Source of the DNA: Halobacterium hubeiense | GTDB lineage: Archaea; Halobacteriota; Halobacteria; Halobacteriales; Halobacteriaceae | Direction of reading: 5' to 3' | Length of the DNA stretch: 64,000 bases | Assembly: GCF_001488575.1 (NCBI RefSeq) | Contig: NZ_LN831302.1 | Span: 1,674,001-1,738,000 of the forward strand | Part shown: piece by piece, positions 1 to 9,238 of the stretch | How the letters are laid out: each line of letters begins with the position of its first letter | Numbering within the stretch: the stretch's first letter is position 1 | Notes under the pieces: generated by a model | The model's database searches: none | Told to the model about the DNA's origin: nothing | Seen by the model: the letters and a program-made list of their open reading frames with translations, nothing else | Made by a program: the position numbers and the translations under genes

Positions 1-1
1 G

Positions 2-439
2 GAGGTGCTCGGACTCGCCGCGCTCCCCACCGTCGGCCGCGCGCTCGCGGCCCCCGGACTGACCAACGACCTCTCGACCTACCTCGGCGTCGCGGCGCTC
101 GCGCTCGTCGTCGCCGTCGAACTCGACGTGTTCACGCGCGTCCGGCTCACGAACTGGTTCTCGGTCGCCTTCGTCGTCGTCGCGACGATGGCGACCGCGG
201 GCTTCCTCGCCGTGCTCGGCTGGCTCTCGGACCTGCTCGCGGGGACGGCGTTCGTCCTCCCCGCGGAGCCGCCGCTGACCGCCGCACAGGAGCGCGTCGC
301 CGTGACCGCGCTCGTGCAGGACTTCGTCGCGGCGACCGTCGCGGGCGTGCTCGCCGCGGCGGTGTTCGTCTGGTACTTCCGACGGCACGCAGACGCCCGC
401 CTCCGGCTCCCCGCGGAACTGGAGGTGGTCGTCGAGTGA
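2..439 (+). CDS. Membrane protein, 5'-partial
   Basis: The frame is open from the first bases and ends in a TGA shared with the next gene (GTGA overlap), so the true start probably lies before the window; a GTG at 5 is also possible. The visible 144 residues hold about four hydrophobic segments (around residues 5-15, 25-45, 50-75 and 105-125) and a short acidic tail ending in VVVE. I do not recognise a family. The overlap with the following membrane gene implies one operon and perhaps a joint role in the membrane. Confidence 0.6.
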   Translation, partial: EVLGLAALPTVGRALAAPGLTNDLSTYLGVAALALVVAVELDVFTRVRLTNWFSVAFVVVATMATAGFLAVLGWLSDLLAGTAFVLPAEPPLTAAQERVAVTALVQDFVAATVAGVLAAAVFVWYFRRHADARLRLPAELEVVVE

Positions 440-1101
440 AGCTCCGCGACCGCCTCGGCGTCTCCGAGCGCCGCCAGCGGCAGGCCACGCGCGGGATGCA
501 ACTCGCGCTCGTGGCGTTCACGGCCGTCGGCGTCCTCACGTGGAACGTCGCCGTCGCCGTCAACGCCGCCGCCGCACTCGCGGTCACGCACCTCCCCGCG
601 GTGCTGGAACGCGACTACAGCATTCCGATGGACGCCGGGCTCACGCTGTGGATTACGACCGCGGTGTTCCTACACGTGCTCGGCACGCTCGGCGTCCCCG
701 GCGTCACGCAGAAGTTCTACGGCCCGAACCCGCCAATCTGGTGGGACCACCTCACGCACTTCCTCTCCTCGACGGTGGTCGCCGCAGCCGGCTACGCCAC
801 CGTGCGCGCGCTCGACGAACACCACGACGACGTCGCGTTCCCGCCGAAGTTCACGTTCGTGTTCGTCGTCCTGTTCGTGATGGCGCTGGGGGTGCTCTGG
901 GAGATACTGGAGTACGCCGCGTGGACGCTCGGCGACGCCGTCGGCGCGACCGTGCTCACCATCTACGGTGTCGACGACGTGGCGCTTGACCTCGTGTTCA
1001 ACACCGTCGGTGCGGTCGTCGTCGGCGTCTGGGGGACCGCGTACCTCGGCGACGTCACCGACGCCGTCCGCGCCAACATCGAGGCCGCCGCCGACGAGTG
1101 A
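436..1101 (+). CDS. DUF2238-like integral membrane protein
   Basis: The 221-residue protein starts with GTG inside the stop of the preceding gene. After a basic N-terminus it has roughly six hydrophobic segments. A central [11 protein letters not shown] segment and a later [12 protein letters not shown] segment followed by [14 protein letters not shown] resemble the DUF2238 (YjdF-type) pattern, in which an Asp-His motif and an Asp/Asn-rich helix are conserved. The function of that family is unknown. The family call comes from motif resemblance only. Confidence 0.6.
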   Translation: MKLRDRLGVSERRQRQATRGMQLALVAFTAVGVLTWNVAVAVNAAAALAVTHLPAVLERDYSIPMDAGLTLWITTAVFLHVLGTLGVPGVTQKFYGPNPPIWWDHLTHFLSSTVVAAAGYATVRALDEHHDDVAFPPKFTFVFVVLFVMALGVLWEILEYAAWTLGDAVGATVLTIYGVDDVALDLVFNTVGAVVVGVWGTAYLGDVTDAVRANIEAAADE

Positions 1102-1118
1102 CCTGTAGCCGGCGAGTA

Positions 1119-1128
1119 ACTTTATCCG
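1119..1128 (+). promoter_or_regulatory. TATA element of the dodecin gene
   Basis: AACTTTATCC lies 24-33 bases before the dodecin ATG. This is the spacing expected for a haloarchaeal TATA box driving a leaderless transcript, and it supports the ATG at 1152 over upstream in-frame starts. Confidence 0.6.
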
Positions 1129-1151
1129 GGTCGCCGGCGAACTGTCAGGCG

Positions 1152-1352
1152 ATGGTATTCAAGAAGATTCGACTCATCGGGACCAGCGAGGAGAGCTTCG
1201 ACGCCGCCGCCGACGACGCAATCGACCGCGCGGAGGACACCCTGGACAACGTGAAGTGGGCGGAAGTACTCGAACAGGGCGTCGAAATCGCGGGCGTCGA
1301 GGGGCGACAGTATCAGGTCGAGGTCGAGGTCGCCTTCGAGCTGGAGAACTAG
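1152..1352 (+). CDS. Dodecin (flavin-binding dodecamer)
   Basis: This 66-residue protein starts [16 protein letters not shown] and contains [18 protein letters not shown]. It closely follows the dodecin of Halobacterium salinarum, which stores riboflavin, lumichrome and other flavins in a twelve-subunit cage. The single Trp in VKWAEV matches the residue that stacks on flavin in that protein, and the C-terminal [11 protein letters not shown] strand is typical. The start is set by the TATA element and by family length (about 68 residues). Its stop shares the bases CTAG with the convergent IscA-like gene. Confidence 0.95.
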   Translation: MVFKKIRLIGTSEESFDAAADDAIDRAEDTLDNVKWAEVLEQGVEIAGVEGRQYQVEVEVAFELEN

Positions 1353-1714
1353 GTCCGGAAGGACTCGCCGCAGCCGCACTCGCTCTCGACGTTCGGGTTC
1401 TGGACGTGGAAGCCGGCGCCCTGCAGCCCGCCCTCGAAGGCGAGCTGGCTGCCGCCGACGTAGTTCAGGCTGGACTGGTCGACGAACAGTCGGATGCCGT
1501 TGCTCTCGAAAATCTGGTCCTCGGGCTCGGGCTCGGGTTCGAAGCGCATCCCGTAGGAGAGGCCCGCGCAGCCGCCCTGCTGGACGTACAGCCGCAGGCC
1601 CGCCTCCGAGACGTCCATGTCTTCGCCCTCCATGAGGTCGCGGGCCTGCTCGGCCGCGGCCTCCGTGGCGGTGACCACCGTGTCTCCGTCCCCGTTCTCG
1701 ACGGTCGCGCTCAT
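1349..1714 (-). CDS. HesB/IscA-family iron-sulfur carrier
   Basis: The 121-residue protein carries the A-type carrier signature: a conserved Cys in [12 protein letters not shown] (around residue 48) and the paired C-terminal cysteines in SECGCGESF. Such proteins hold and deliver iron-sulfur clusters or iron to apoproteins in the cytoplasm. The middle is acidic (EPEPEPED), as in halophiles. A run predicting [17 protein letters not shown] near the N-terminus is the usual first helix. It is convergent with dodecin with overlapping stop codons, so transcription of the two must terminate in each other's ends. Confidence 0.9.
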   Translation of the reverse strand: MSATVENGDGDTVVTATEAAAEQARDLMEGEDMDVSEAGLRLYVQQGGCAGLSYGMRFEPEPEPEDQIFESNGIRLFVDQSSLNYVGGSQLAFEGGLQGAGFHVQNPNVESECGCGESFRT

Positions 1715-1778
1715 GTCGAATACGTTCGGGTCCCGCAGTCATAAGCGTGGTGCCACCCGACAGGGCCGCCGCGACCGG

Positions 1779-3059
1779 CTACGAGTCGTCCTCGAAGCGC
1801 GCGTCCACGCTGGCCGCGTGGGCGTCCAGCCCCTCGGCGTCAGCGAGCGTCGTCACTGTCTCCCGGAGGTCGCCGAGCGCGTCCTCGTCGAGGCGCTGGA
1901 CGGTCGTCGAGCGCAGGAACGTGTCCACGGAGAGCCCGCCAGCGACCTTCGCCTTGCCGTTCGTCGGGAGCACGTGGTTCGTGCCGGTGGCGTAGTCGCC
2001 CGCTGCGACGGGCGCGTACGGCCCGAGGAACACCGAGCCAGCGGAGTCGATGCGGTCCAGCAGTTCCTCGTCGTTGTCGGCCTGAATCGAGAGGTGCTCT
2101 GCGGCGTACTCCTCGGCGAACAGCACGCCCTCGCTCATCGAGCGCGCGACGAACACGCCGCTGGCGTCGTTGTCGAGGGCCGCCCGAATCGTCTCCGCGC
2201 GCTCGCGGTCTTCGATGCGGGCCTCGACTTCCGCGCAGACCGCGTCGGCGGTCGCCTCGTCGTCGGTGACGACGACGACGCTGGATTCGGGGTCGTGTTC
2301 GGCCTGCGCGAGCACGTCTGCCGCGACGTAGCCGGGGTCGGCGGTCTCGTCGGCGACCACCAGCAGCTCGGAGGGACCGGCGAGGAAGTCGATGTCCACG
2401 TCGCCCCGGACCTCCGCTTTCGCCGCGGTGACGAACTTGTTGCCCGGGCCGACAATCTTCTGCACGCGGTCCACCGTCTCGGTGCCGTACGCCAGCGCCG
2501 CGACGGCCTGCGCGCCGCCGGAGGCGTACACGCGGTCCGCGCCCGCGACGTGCATCGCCGCCAGCGTCACCGGGTTCAGTTCCTCCGCGGGCGGCGTCGC
2601 GACCGCGACCTGCTCGACGCCCGCGACCTTCGCGGGAATCACGCCCATCAACACCGAAGAGGGGTACGCCGCGGTGCCACCGGGCGCGTACACGCCGACC
2701 CGCTCGATGGGGCGAAACCGCCGCCCGAGTTCGCGGCCCGCCGAGAACTCCCGGCGCCAGTCCTCGGGCACCTGCGCCTCGTGGAACTCGCGGACGTTCG
2801 CGGCGGCGTCCTCGATGGCCTCGCGGGTCTCGTCGTCGAGGTCCTCGTAGGCGCGCTCGGCCTCGTCGGTGACGTCGACGTTGCCCAGTTCGACGTCGTC
2901 GAACTCGCTCGCGTACTGTCGGAGCGCCACGTCGCCCTCCTCGCGCACGCGCTCGACGATGTCCCGGACCGTCGAACGGACCGACTCCACGCCGGCCGTG
3001 CGCTCGAACAGCGCGCGGCGGCGGTCCGGCCCGAGGTCCGCGACGGCTTCGTAGTCCAT
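1779..3059 (-). CDS. hisD: Histidinol dehydrogenase
   Basis: The 426-residue protein, close to the usual 430, catalyses the last two oxidations of histidine synthesis (histidinol to histidine, NAD and zinc dependent). Seen are GVYAPGGTAAYPSSVLM, the GPGNKFVTAAK signature, DFLAGPSELLVVAD and AEHLSIQ, which carries the active-site Glu/His. The start was placed at MDYEAV because translation further upstream is Arg/Pro-rich and unlike haloarchaeal protein. It appears monocistronic; no other his gene is nearby. Confidence 0.96.
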   Translation of the reverse strand: MDYEAVADLGPDRRRALFERTAGVESVRSTVRDIVERVREEGDVALRQYASEFDDVELGNVDVTDEAERAYEDLDDETREAIEDAAANVREFHEAQVPEDWRREFSAGRELGRRFRPIERVGVYAPGGTAAYPSSVLMGVIPAKVAGVEQVAVATPPAEELNPVTLAAMHVAGADRVYASGGAQAVAALAYGTETVDRVQKIVGPGNKFVTAAKAEVRGDVDIDFLAGPSELLVVADETADPGYVAADVLAQAEHDPESSVVVVTDDEATADAVCAEVEARIEDRERAETIRAALDNDASGVFVARSMSEGVLFAEEYAAEHLSIQADNDEELLDRIDSAGSVFLGPYAPVAAGDYATGTNHVLPTNGKAKVAGGLSVDTFLRSTTVQRLDEDALGDLRETVTTLADAEGLDAHAASVDARFEDDS

Positions 3060-3199
3060 ACCCGTCGTAGGGACGGCCGGCGAAAAGGCGTTTCCATCCG
3101 TGCGACCGCCCCGCACGTGAAACGCTACTGACTAGTTAGCGCGCCGGAGCGTCGAAAATTACCGGAGCAACTTTGAGTCGGGTCCACCGAGACGGGCGT

Positions 3200-4486
3200 A
3201 TGAACATCGATACCCTGCTTGCGGACGCCGGCGGCGCCGCGTGGCAGCCGCTCACAGAGCAGTTCTTCGCTGACTACCCCGAGCCGCTGTTCGTCGTCGA
3301 CGACGACGGCACCATCGTGCTGTGGAACGACGCCGTCGCGGAGATGACCGGCCTCCCGCGGGAGGAGGCGGTGGGCCTGCCGGCCATCGAAGTGTTCGGG
3401 ACCGAGGGACAGACCGAGACGCTCGCGGACGCGGTGATGAACTCCGGAGAAGCCGTCCGGGAGGACACCATCCGCTCCGCGGAGATGGGCGGCCAGCAGC
3501 TGCACGCGCAGGCATCGGCGACGCCGCTACAGGGGTCGGACGGCGAAATCGTCGGCGCGGTCGAAGTGCTGACGCTCGTGACCGACGTGGTCGAGCAGCG
3601 CGAGCGCGTCGAACGCGTCCAGGAGACGCTCTCCGAGGAAGTGGAGGTCGCCGTCGAGGAGCTGCGGGAGGCGAGCGAGGACGTCGCCGAGTCCAGCGAG
3701 GAGATTCACGACCTCGCGGAGGGGCAGGCCGACGACCTCGGCGAGGTCTCCGGGGAGGTCTCGACGTTCAGCGCGACCGTCGAGGAGGTCGCCGCCAGCA
3801 CCGACGAGGTCCGCCAGCAGAGCAACGAGGCGATGGAGCGCGCCCGCGAGTCCCGGGAGGCCGCCGAGCGCGTGCTCGACGCCATCGACGCGTTCGCGGA
3901 GACCGCCGACACCGTCGAGGGCAACACCGAAGAGCTCCGCGACCGCCTCGACGAAATCGACCGCGTGGTCGACGTCATCACGGACATCGCCGACCAGACG
4001 AACCTGCTGGCGCTGAACGCGAACATCGAAGCGGCGCGCGCCGGCGAAGCCGGCAGTGGGTTCGCGGTGGTCGCCGACGAGGTGAAGGAGCTCGCCGAGC
4101 AGTCCCAGTCCGAGGTCGGGGAAATCGAGGGGCTGGTCGCGGACATCAAGGCCGACAGCCGGGAGACCGCCGACAGCGTCGCCGAGGCCACCGACCTCGT
4201 CGCGGACGCCCGCGAGGCCGCCGAAGCGCTCGTGGAGAACCAGCGGGAGATCGAGACGCTCGTCCGGGAGACCGCCGAGGGGATGGACGAAATCGCGAAC
4301 GCGACCGACGACCAGGCCGCGAGCGCTGAGGAAATCGCGACCGTCGTCGACGACGTCGCCGACCGCGCCGAGCACGTCGCCGAGGAGACCGCGGACCTCG
4401 CGAGCGCCCACCAGCAACAGACCGCGATGCTGGCGAACATCGAGAACGCCATCCGGGACGCCGAGCGCGAACTCGACGACCAGTAG
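3200..4486 (+). CDS. Soluble PAS-domain taxis transducer (methyl-accepting type)
   Basis: The 428-residue protein lacks any membrane segment. Residues about 20-130 form a PAS fold ([24 protein letters not shown]). A long coiled coil follows, with the highly conserved hairpin tip [19 protein letters not shown] near residues 265-290 that contacts CheA and CheW. Glu-rich stretches on either side are likely methylation regions. It should sense a cytoplasmic cue through PAS, perhaps redox or a bound ligand, and signal to the flagellar motor. Haloarchaea have several such cytoplasmic Htr proteins; which one this is cannot be told from sequence. Confidence 0.93.
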   Translation: MNIDTLLADAGGAAWQPLTEQFFADYPEPLFVVDDDGTIVLWNDAVAEMTGLPREEAVGLPAIEVFGTEGQTETLADAVMNSGEAVREDTIRSAEMGGQQLHAQASATPLQGSDGEIVGAVEVLTLVTDVVEQRERVERVQETLSEEVEVAVEELREASEDVAESSEEIHDLAEGQADDLGEVSGEVSTFSATVEEVAASTDEVRQQSNEAMERARESREAAERVLDAIDAFAETADTVEGNTEELRDRLDEIDRVVDVITDIADQTNLLALNANIEAARAGEAGSGFAVVADEVKELAEQSQSEVGEIEGLVADIKADSRETADSVAEATDLVADAREAAEALVENQREIETLVRETAEGMDEIANATDDQAASAEEIATVVDDVADRAEHVAEETADLASAHQQQTAMLANIENAIRDAERELDDQ

Positions 4487-5977
4487 TCAGTCGCCGCGGC
4501 GCGCGAACGGGTCGCCGAGCAGCGCCAGCCGCGCGTACTCCCAGCCGGCGACGAACACCGCGAACCCGAGCAGGAAGACGCCGCCGCCGAGTGCGAACGT
4601 CCTCACGGCGGGGAGCGCGTCCGAGGCGGTGACACCGCCCACGGCTGCCGCCGCCGCTGCCACTCCTGCGACCGTGGCGACCGACCCGAGGCCGACGCCA
4701 CTTCCGAACAGCCGCTTCCCGGCGAATGCGGCGAACGCGGCGCCGGCGGCCGCCGCGAGCCCGAGCGAAATTGTCGCCGCCGACACGACGAACCCGGCGA
4801 CGGCGGTGGCGAACCCGCCGACGGCGAACCCGTTGGAGAGCCGAGCGGCCGTCCGAACGGCACCGAGTCCGCCTGCAGACGTCGGGTCCTCGTTCGAGGC
4901 CGCGTCGTCGCGCTGCGGCGGCTCGCCGTCGGGGGCGTGCGTGACTCGCTGGCCGACGTGGACGGAGCGGCCCGCGCCGTCGTCGGGGTCGTCCCAGTCG
5001 GCGGCGACGTCAACGCCCGGCGTCTCGACGGCCACGTCGTCGAACCGGACGGGCAGCCCCGCGGCGACCTCGAAGGCGGGGTGGTCCTGCAGCTGGACGT
5101 GGAGGTGTGGCTCCGAGGAGTTCCCGGAGTGCCCGCACCGGGCGACGCGCTGGCCGCGCGAGACGCGCTCGCCGGGCTCGACTTCGACGCTCCCCGGGAC
5201 AAGGTGGACGAGGCTGGTGTACTCGCCCGGCGCGTGCCGAATCGTGACGGCGTTCCCCGTGACGGTGCGCTTGAACGGGTGGGAGAAGCCGCCGGCGCGC
5301 CCGAGCTGCGGGTCGCCGTCGTGGACGTCCACGACGACGCCGTCCGCGGGCGCGAGCACGGGCCGGTCGTAGCAGTAGTAGTTCTCGACGCTCGCGTCGG
5401 CGTCCGCGGGCCGAGTGCGTCCCTCGTCGTCGGTGACCACGAGGTCGTAGGCGTACCGCTGGGTCGCCGGGAACCACGAGTGGGAGTGCTCTCGCATCGG
5501 GCTGCCGTTGACGACCGTCCACGTCCCGTCCACGGGGAGCCGGTACCGCGCTGACTGTGCGAACGTCTCCGGGCCGGGGAGCGAGCCGCCGTACCGGGCC
5601 GCGGCGACGCCGCTGCCCAGCAACTGCATCACGTCCTGTCGCCCCAACAGGGGGTTCACTATCGACAGCGGGACGCCCAGCAGGAACGCCGCGACGCCGC
5701 GCCACCCATCGCTCATCGCCAGCCAGTCCCGCGGCCCCGGCTCGGGCGCCTCGCCGCGGCGCCACCGTCGGAGCCCGCCGACGACCGCGGCGGCGAACGG
5801 CCACAGCAGGAACAGCCAGAAGGCGTGGAACAACTGGAGAAGCTCCAGCCCGGGGACGCGGTCGCCGAGCACGCCGAGGAGACCGAGTGCCGCCAACCAG
5901 AACGGGTCCGCGGATTTCAGCCGCTCGCGGAGCCGCGACCGCACCGACCCGGAGTCGCCGGGGGACGAGGAGGACAT
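4487..5977 (-). CDS. Membrane-anchored M23 (LytM-like) peptidase-domain protein
   Basis: The 496 residues begin with hydrophobic helices (about 28-75 and 90-120) and end with four or more hydrophobic helices (about 375-485). Between lies an M23-like beta domain: QRYAYDLV (around 170), a biotinyl/lipoyl-like ADGVVVDVHDG, and PHLHVQ near 290, the HxH zinc ligands. The usual first-ligand HxxxD motif reads RYAYD here, so a His in the preceding HSHSW stretch may serve instead, or the enzyme is inactive. Archaea lack murein, so the substrate is unknown. Its stop abuts the stop of the transducer gene. Confidence 0.75.
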   Translation of the reverse strand: MSSSSPGDSGSVRSRLRERLKSADPFWLAALGLLGVLGDRVPGLELLQLFHAFWLFLLWPFAAAVVGGLRRWRRGEAPEPGPRDWLAMSDGWRGVAAFLLGVPLSIVNPLLGRQDVMQLLGSGVAAARYGGSLPGPETFAQSARYRLPVDGTWTVVNGSPMREHSHSWFPATQRYAYDLVVTDDEGRTRPADADASVENYYCYDRPVLAPADGVVVDVHDGDPQLGRAGGFSHPFKRTVTGNAVTIRHAPGEYTSLVHLVPGSVEVEPGERVSRGQRVARCGHSGNSSEPHLHVQLQDHPAFEVAAGLPVRFDDVAVETPGVDVAADWDDPDDGAGRSVHVGQRVTHAPDGEPPQRDDAASNEDPTSAGGLGAVRTAARLSNGFAVGGFATAVAGFVVSAATISLGLAAAAGAAFAAFAGKRLFGSGVGLGSVATVAGVAAAAAAVGGVTASDALPAVRTFALGGGVFLLGFAVFVAGWEYARLALLGDPFARRGD

Positions 5978-6067
5978 TACGCGGGTAGTCGTCCGCTCGC
6001 GACGTAAACGTTCCGTGCACCCGGGTTCGCGCGCTGACGGGGCAGTGGCGGCGCGCTGGAGTGCGGG

Positions 6068-6176
6068 GTGCTCTTGGCCGAGCGTGTACCGCGCGCTGAC
6101 TCTGCCAGCGCGCAGCGTAAAAGGTCGAAATGTACGCCCGCGACACTACCGAGCGACAATCCACGAGTGGGCTCGG
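6068..6176. repeat. Boxed hairpin repeat, copy 1, with left 45-base direct repeat
   Basis: Box 1 (GTGCTCTTGGCCGAGC, 6068-6083) is followed by a perfect 8-bp hairpin (6091-6098 with 6106-6113) and box 2 starting AAAAGGTCG at 6119. The block 6132-6176 recurs at 13775-13819 with two mismatches in 45. Boxes 1 and 2 recur at 14016-14155 around different hairpins. It marks the left edge of a lower-G+C island. The rest of the stretch 5978-6202 shows no credible gene. Confidence 0.8.
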
Positions 6177-6202
6177 TGGCAGTGAATTCGGAGGTTCGAT
6201 GG

Positions 6203-6862
6203 TTAGTGTTCGATGGTCGCCACGGTGAACAGCGAGTCATCCGAGAGGACACTCTGGACACGTCCGTGCCACACGTCCGCGAACAGTTCGCGCTCGGCTT
6301 CGCTCGCGGTCCCCTCGATGATCTGTTGGAGGGTGCCGAGCGCCGGTCCGCCGTCCGGAACGTCGCCGACGTGGTAGACCACCTCGACGGTTTCGACAGT
6401 GTCGGTCCGTCGGAAGCGGAACGTCGGGGCAGCACTATCGGGGTCGAACGCGTCGAACGTCAGCGTGTTTCGGCGACCACCGTAGCCGCCGGCGAGTCCA
6501 CCGAAGCCGTCTGCCTGGGCCGCGCCGGTCACGTACGAGATGAGACGCCCCATGACCCCGTACGTGGCGTCGTCACGCGGTCCCGCAGCGAGGACCTCGA
6601 CCTCGCTCCGAACCGGGAGTTCGTCGGGATACAGCGCGTCGAGGCCGACCTGAGCGATGCGGTAGGCTCCCGACGCGGTCGGACACGAGTGTCCCGCCGC
6701 CTTCACCACGTCCTCGTAGGTGACGACGAACGGGTCGCCGGGGTCGAGGACGGCGAGTGCTTCCGCGACGGGGTCGCGGATTCGAATCGGTTCGGCGTCG
6801 TATTCGACGGCCCAGTTCTCCTCGGAGCGGGTCGCGTCGGCCGGAGTCGTGCTCTCTTCCAT
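6203..6862 (-). CDS. FmdE-like (GHxCP) protein
   Basis: The 219-residue protein contains FVVTYEDVVKAAGHSCP followed by an alanine-rich helix and PVRSEVEVLA. The GHxCP motif and the following helix resemble the FmdE/FwdE family, first found beside formylmethanofuran dehydrogenase but widespread as metal-binding single-domain proteins. The Cys and His are candidate metal ligands. It lies 40 bases downstream of the metal ATPase on the same strand, suggesting a role in metal handling; the substrate is not inferable. Haloarchaea do not make methane, so the original role does not apply. Confidence 0.5.
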   Translation of the reverse strand: MEESTTPADATRSEENWAVEYDAEPIRIRDPVAEALAVLDPGDPFVVTYEDVVKAAGHSCPTASGAYRIAQVGLDALYPDELPVRSEVEVLAAGPRDDATYGVMGRLISYVTGAAQADGFGGLAGGYGGRRNTLTFDAFDPDSAAPTFRFRRTDTVETVEVVYHVGDVPDGGPALGTLQQIIEGTASEAERELFADVWHGRVQSVLSDDSLFTVATIEH

Positions 6863-6902
6863 CGTGAGTTATGTGTAGTCGCTGGTTCGTGATTCGATGC
6901 TG

Positions 6903-8828
6903 TCAGTAGCGCAGCAGCCGCATCCCGTTGCCGATGACCGCGAGGACGCTGGCCTCGTGGACGAGCATCCCGAGCGCGAGCGTGACGTAGCTCGTCAGGA
7001 CCCCTGCCAGCAGGAGCGTCACCGTCAGCACCGCGAGGCCGACGTTCTCGAAGATGTTCCACCGGGTGGCCTTGCTGAGTTCGACGGCGTAGGGGATGCG
7101 GTCGAGGTCGTCCGCCATCAGCGCCATGTCCGCCGTCTCGATGGCGGTGTCGGTCCCGGCGGCGCCCATGGCGATGCCCACGTCGGCGGTCGCCAGCGAC
7201 GGCGCGTCGTTGATGCCGTCGCCGACCATCGCCACGACGCGGCCGTCCTCGCGGTACTCCTCGATGACCGCCTGCTTGTCCTCGGGGAGCAGTTCCGCGC
7301 GGTAGTCGTCGATGCCGACCGCCTCGGCCACCGCGGCCGCGACGCGCTCGTTGTCGCCGGTCAGCATCACCGTCTCGATACCGGCGTCCTGGATCTTCTG
7401 GACGACGCCGGGCGCCGCCTCGCGGAGTTCGTCGCGCATGGCGATGGCGCCGACGACGACGCCGTCACGGACGACGTGGACGACAGTCTCGCCGCGCTCC
7501 TCGCGCTCACGGACGTAGTCGCCGACTTCCCCGGGGACCTCGACGTCGCGCTCGTCGAGCAACGAGCGGTTCCCGACGACGATTTCGCGGCCGTCGTGGC
7601 GTGCGACGACACCTTTGCCGGCGACGACGTCGAAGCTCTCGGGGTCGGGGACCGAACGTGCGTCCGCGGGTGCTGATTCGGTGTCTGCCTGGACGGCTTC
7701 TGTCCCGCCATCGGTGACTTCGACCGGGCGGTCCTGGGCCGCTTCGAGGATGGCGTCACCGAGGTGGTGTTCGCTCTTCTTCTCGGCGATGGCCGCGATT
7801 TCCAGCACCTCGCCGGTTCCGGCGTCGAACCCCGCGGCGTCGGCCACAGTCGTTTCGCCCTTGGTGAGCGTGCCGGTCTTGTCGAAGGCGACGAGGTCGA
7901 TCTTGCCGGCCTGTTCGAGGTGCTCGCCGCCCTTCATGAGGACGCCCGAACGCGCTGCGTTGCCGATAGCCGAGACGATGCTGACCGGCGGCCCGATCAC
8001 CAGCGCGCCCGGACAGCCGATGACCAGCAGCGTCAGTGACAGAATCGCGTTCTGTGTGACTGCGTAGGCGCCGACAGCCAGCGCGAGCACACCGGGCGTG
8101 TAGTACTTCGCGAAGCGGTCGATCAGGTTCTCGGTCGGCGACTGGGCCTCCTGTGCCTCCTCGACCCGCCGGATGATCCGCTGGAGCGTGGTGTCGGTGC
8201 CGGAGCCGGTCGTCTCGACCTCCAGCGAGCCCTCCTGATTGATCGTCCCGGCGTAGACCTCGTCGCCGTCGGCCTTGTGGACGGGCGCGCTCTCCCCGGT
8301 CACCGGCGCCTGGTTGACGGCGCTCTCGCCCTCGACGACGGCGCCGTCCACGGGAATCTTCTCGCCGGGTTTGACGACCACGACCTCGCCCGCTTCGACC
8401 TCGCGGGCCGGCACCTCTTGTTGCTCGCCGTCGCGGCGCACGGTGGCCGTGTCGGGCGTCATCTCCAGCAGTTCTTCGAGGGCGTTGCGCGTCTTCCGCA
8501 TCGTCCGGCCTTCGAGGTACGACCCCAGCGCGAACAGGAAGACCACCGCGGCGGCCTCCCAGTACGAGCCGATTACGATTGCGCCGACGGCCGCCAGCGT
8601 CACGAGCGTCTTGATGCCGAGGGTCCGGCTCTTAACCTCGTGGTAGGCGGTCTTGGCGATGTCGTAGCCGCCGACGACCGCCGCGAGGACGAGGATCGCG
8701 GTGCTCGCGGTATCGAGGGTGGTGAGGTAGCCGAGGGTCCAGCCGCCGGCGTACAGCAGGCCGCTCACCGCGACGACGATGGCCTTCCGACGTTTGCGGT
8801 AGTACTGTTTGATTGATTGCGTATCCAT
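6903..8828 (-). CDS. P1B-type heavy-metal translocating ATPase (atypical CPG motif)
   Basis: The 641-residue transporter has six to eight membrane helices, the phosphorylation motif DKTGTLTKGE (around 315), MLTGDN, and GDGINDAPSLA (around 537). It exports a soft or transition metal ion using ATP. Two signature positions are unusual: the transmembrane metal site reads CPG (about 271) instead of CPC, SPC or CPH, and the nucleotide-domain HP motif reads SEHHLG. There is no N-terminal HMA domain; that domain is the separate gene just upstream. The divergent ArsR-like regulator probably controls both. Zn, Cd, Pb or Cu are all possible substrates. Confidence 0.93.
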   Translation of the reverse strand: MDTQSIKQYYRKRRKAIVVAVSGLLYAGGWTLGYLTTLDTASTAILVLAAVVGGYDIAKTAYHEVKSRTLGIKTLVTLAAVGAIVIGSYWEAAAVVFLFALGSYLEGRTMRKTRNALEELLEMTPDTATVRRDGEQQEVPAREVEAGEVVVVKPGEKIPVDGAVVEGESAVNQAPVTGESAPVHKADGDEVYAGTINQEGSLEVETTGSGTDTTLQRIIRRVEEAQEAQSPTENLIDRFAKYYTPGVLALAVGAYAVTQNAILSLTLLVIGCPGALVIGPPVSIVSAIGNAARSGVLMKGGEHLEQAGKIDLVAFDKTGTLTKGETTVADAAGFDAGTGEVLEIAAIAEKKSEHHLGDAILEAAQDRPVEVTDGGTEAVQADTESAPADARSVPDPESFDVVAGKGVVARHDGREIVVGNRSLLDERDVEVPGEVGDYVREREERGETVVHVVRDGVVVGAIAMRDELREAAPGVVQKIQDAGIETVMLTGDNERVAAAVAEAVGIDDYRAELLPEDKQAVIEEYREDGRVVAMVGDGINDAPSLATADVGIAMGAAGTDTAIETADMALMADDLDRIPYAVELSKATRWNIFENVGLAVLTVTLLLAGVLTSYVTLALGMLVHEASVLAVIGNGMRLLRY

Positions 8829-8839
8829 GACCGTCCTCC

Positions 8840-9052
8840 TCAGGCGGGCTGGGGCGTGTAGCCCTGGTTCTCGATGGTCTGTTCGAACGTGGCGGGGTCG
8901 GCGACGCTGTCGTCGTAGTCGATTTCGACGCGACCAGTCGAGTAGTGGACCTCGACGTCTTCGACGCCCGCGACGTTCGAGAGGGCGCGTTCGACGGTGC
9001 TCGCACAGCTCGGGCAGTCGAAGTCCAGCACGCGGAGTTGGGTTTCGCTCAT
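8840..9052 (-). CDS. Free-standing heavy-metal-associated (HMA) domain protein
   Basis: The 70-residue protein has the ferredoxin-like HMA fold with the metal site DFDCPSCAS near the N-terminus and VEVHYSTGRVEIDYDD in the middle strands. It ends 11 bases before the ATPase start on the same strand, so the two are one operon. It likely acts as the metallochaperone that hands metal to the ATPase, replacing the N-terminal domains normally fused to such pumps. The start ATG at 9052 gives the family length; an upstream in-frame Met adds only six residues. Confidence 0.9.
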   Translation of the reverse strand: MSETQLRVLDFDCPSCASTVERALSNVAGVEDVEVHYSTGRVEIDYDDSVADPATFEQTIENQGYTPQPA

Positions 9053-9238
9053 TACAGTTCTACGTAGCACCCATACACACTAAAGTATTTTTTAGATGAT
9101 ATGTTTGAATGGCTATACGGGGTGTTTGAGCGGACAGACGAGTCGTCTAGCGCTTCCACTGAATCGGCCGAGGGGGTGTCAAACAGGGTCTATGCAACTG
9201 TCGTTACTACTTAACGTACACGCGGCGTCGGTTCACGC
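9053..9238. promoter_or_regulatory. Divergent promoter region of metal operon and its regulator
   Basis: This 186-base AT-rich gap separates the HMA/ATPase operon from the divergent winged-helix gene. A TTTTTTA-type element at about 9089-9096 suits the leftward operon, and TACTTAAC (about 9206-9213) lies about 26-33 bases before the rightward ATG. A perfect dyad GACGA-G-TCGTC at 9137-9147 sits between and is a candidate operator. Confidence 0.5.

Noticed and set aside
79-591. Long minus-strand frames opposite the first two membrane genes
   Set aside because: Arg/Ser/Thr-rich translation typical of antisense frames in high-G+C DNA; the plus-strand genes have proper membrane composition and overlapping stop/start.
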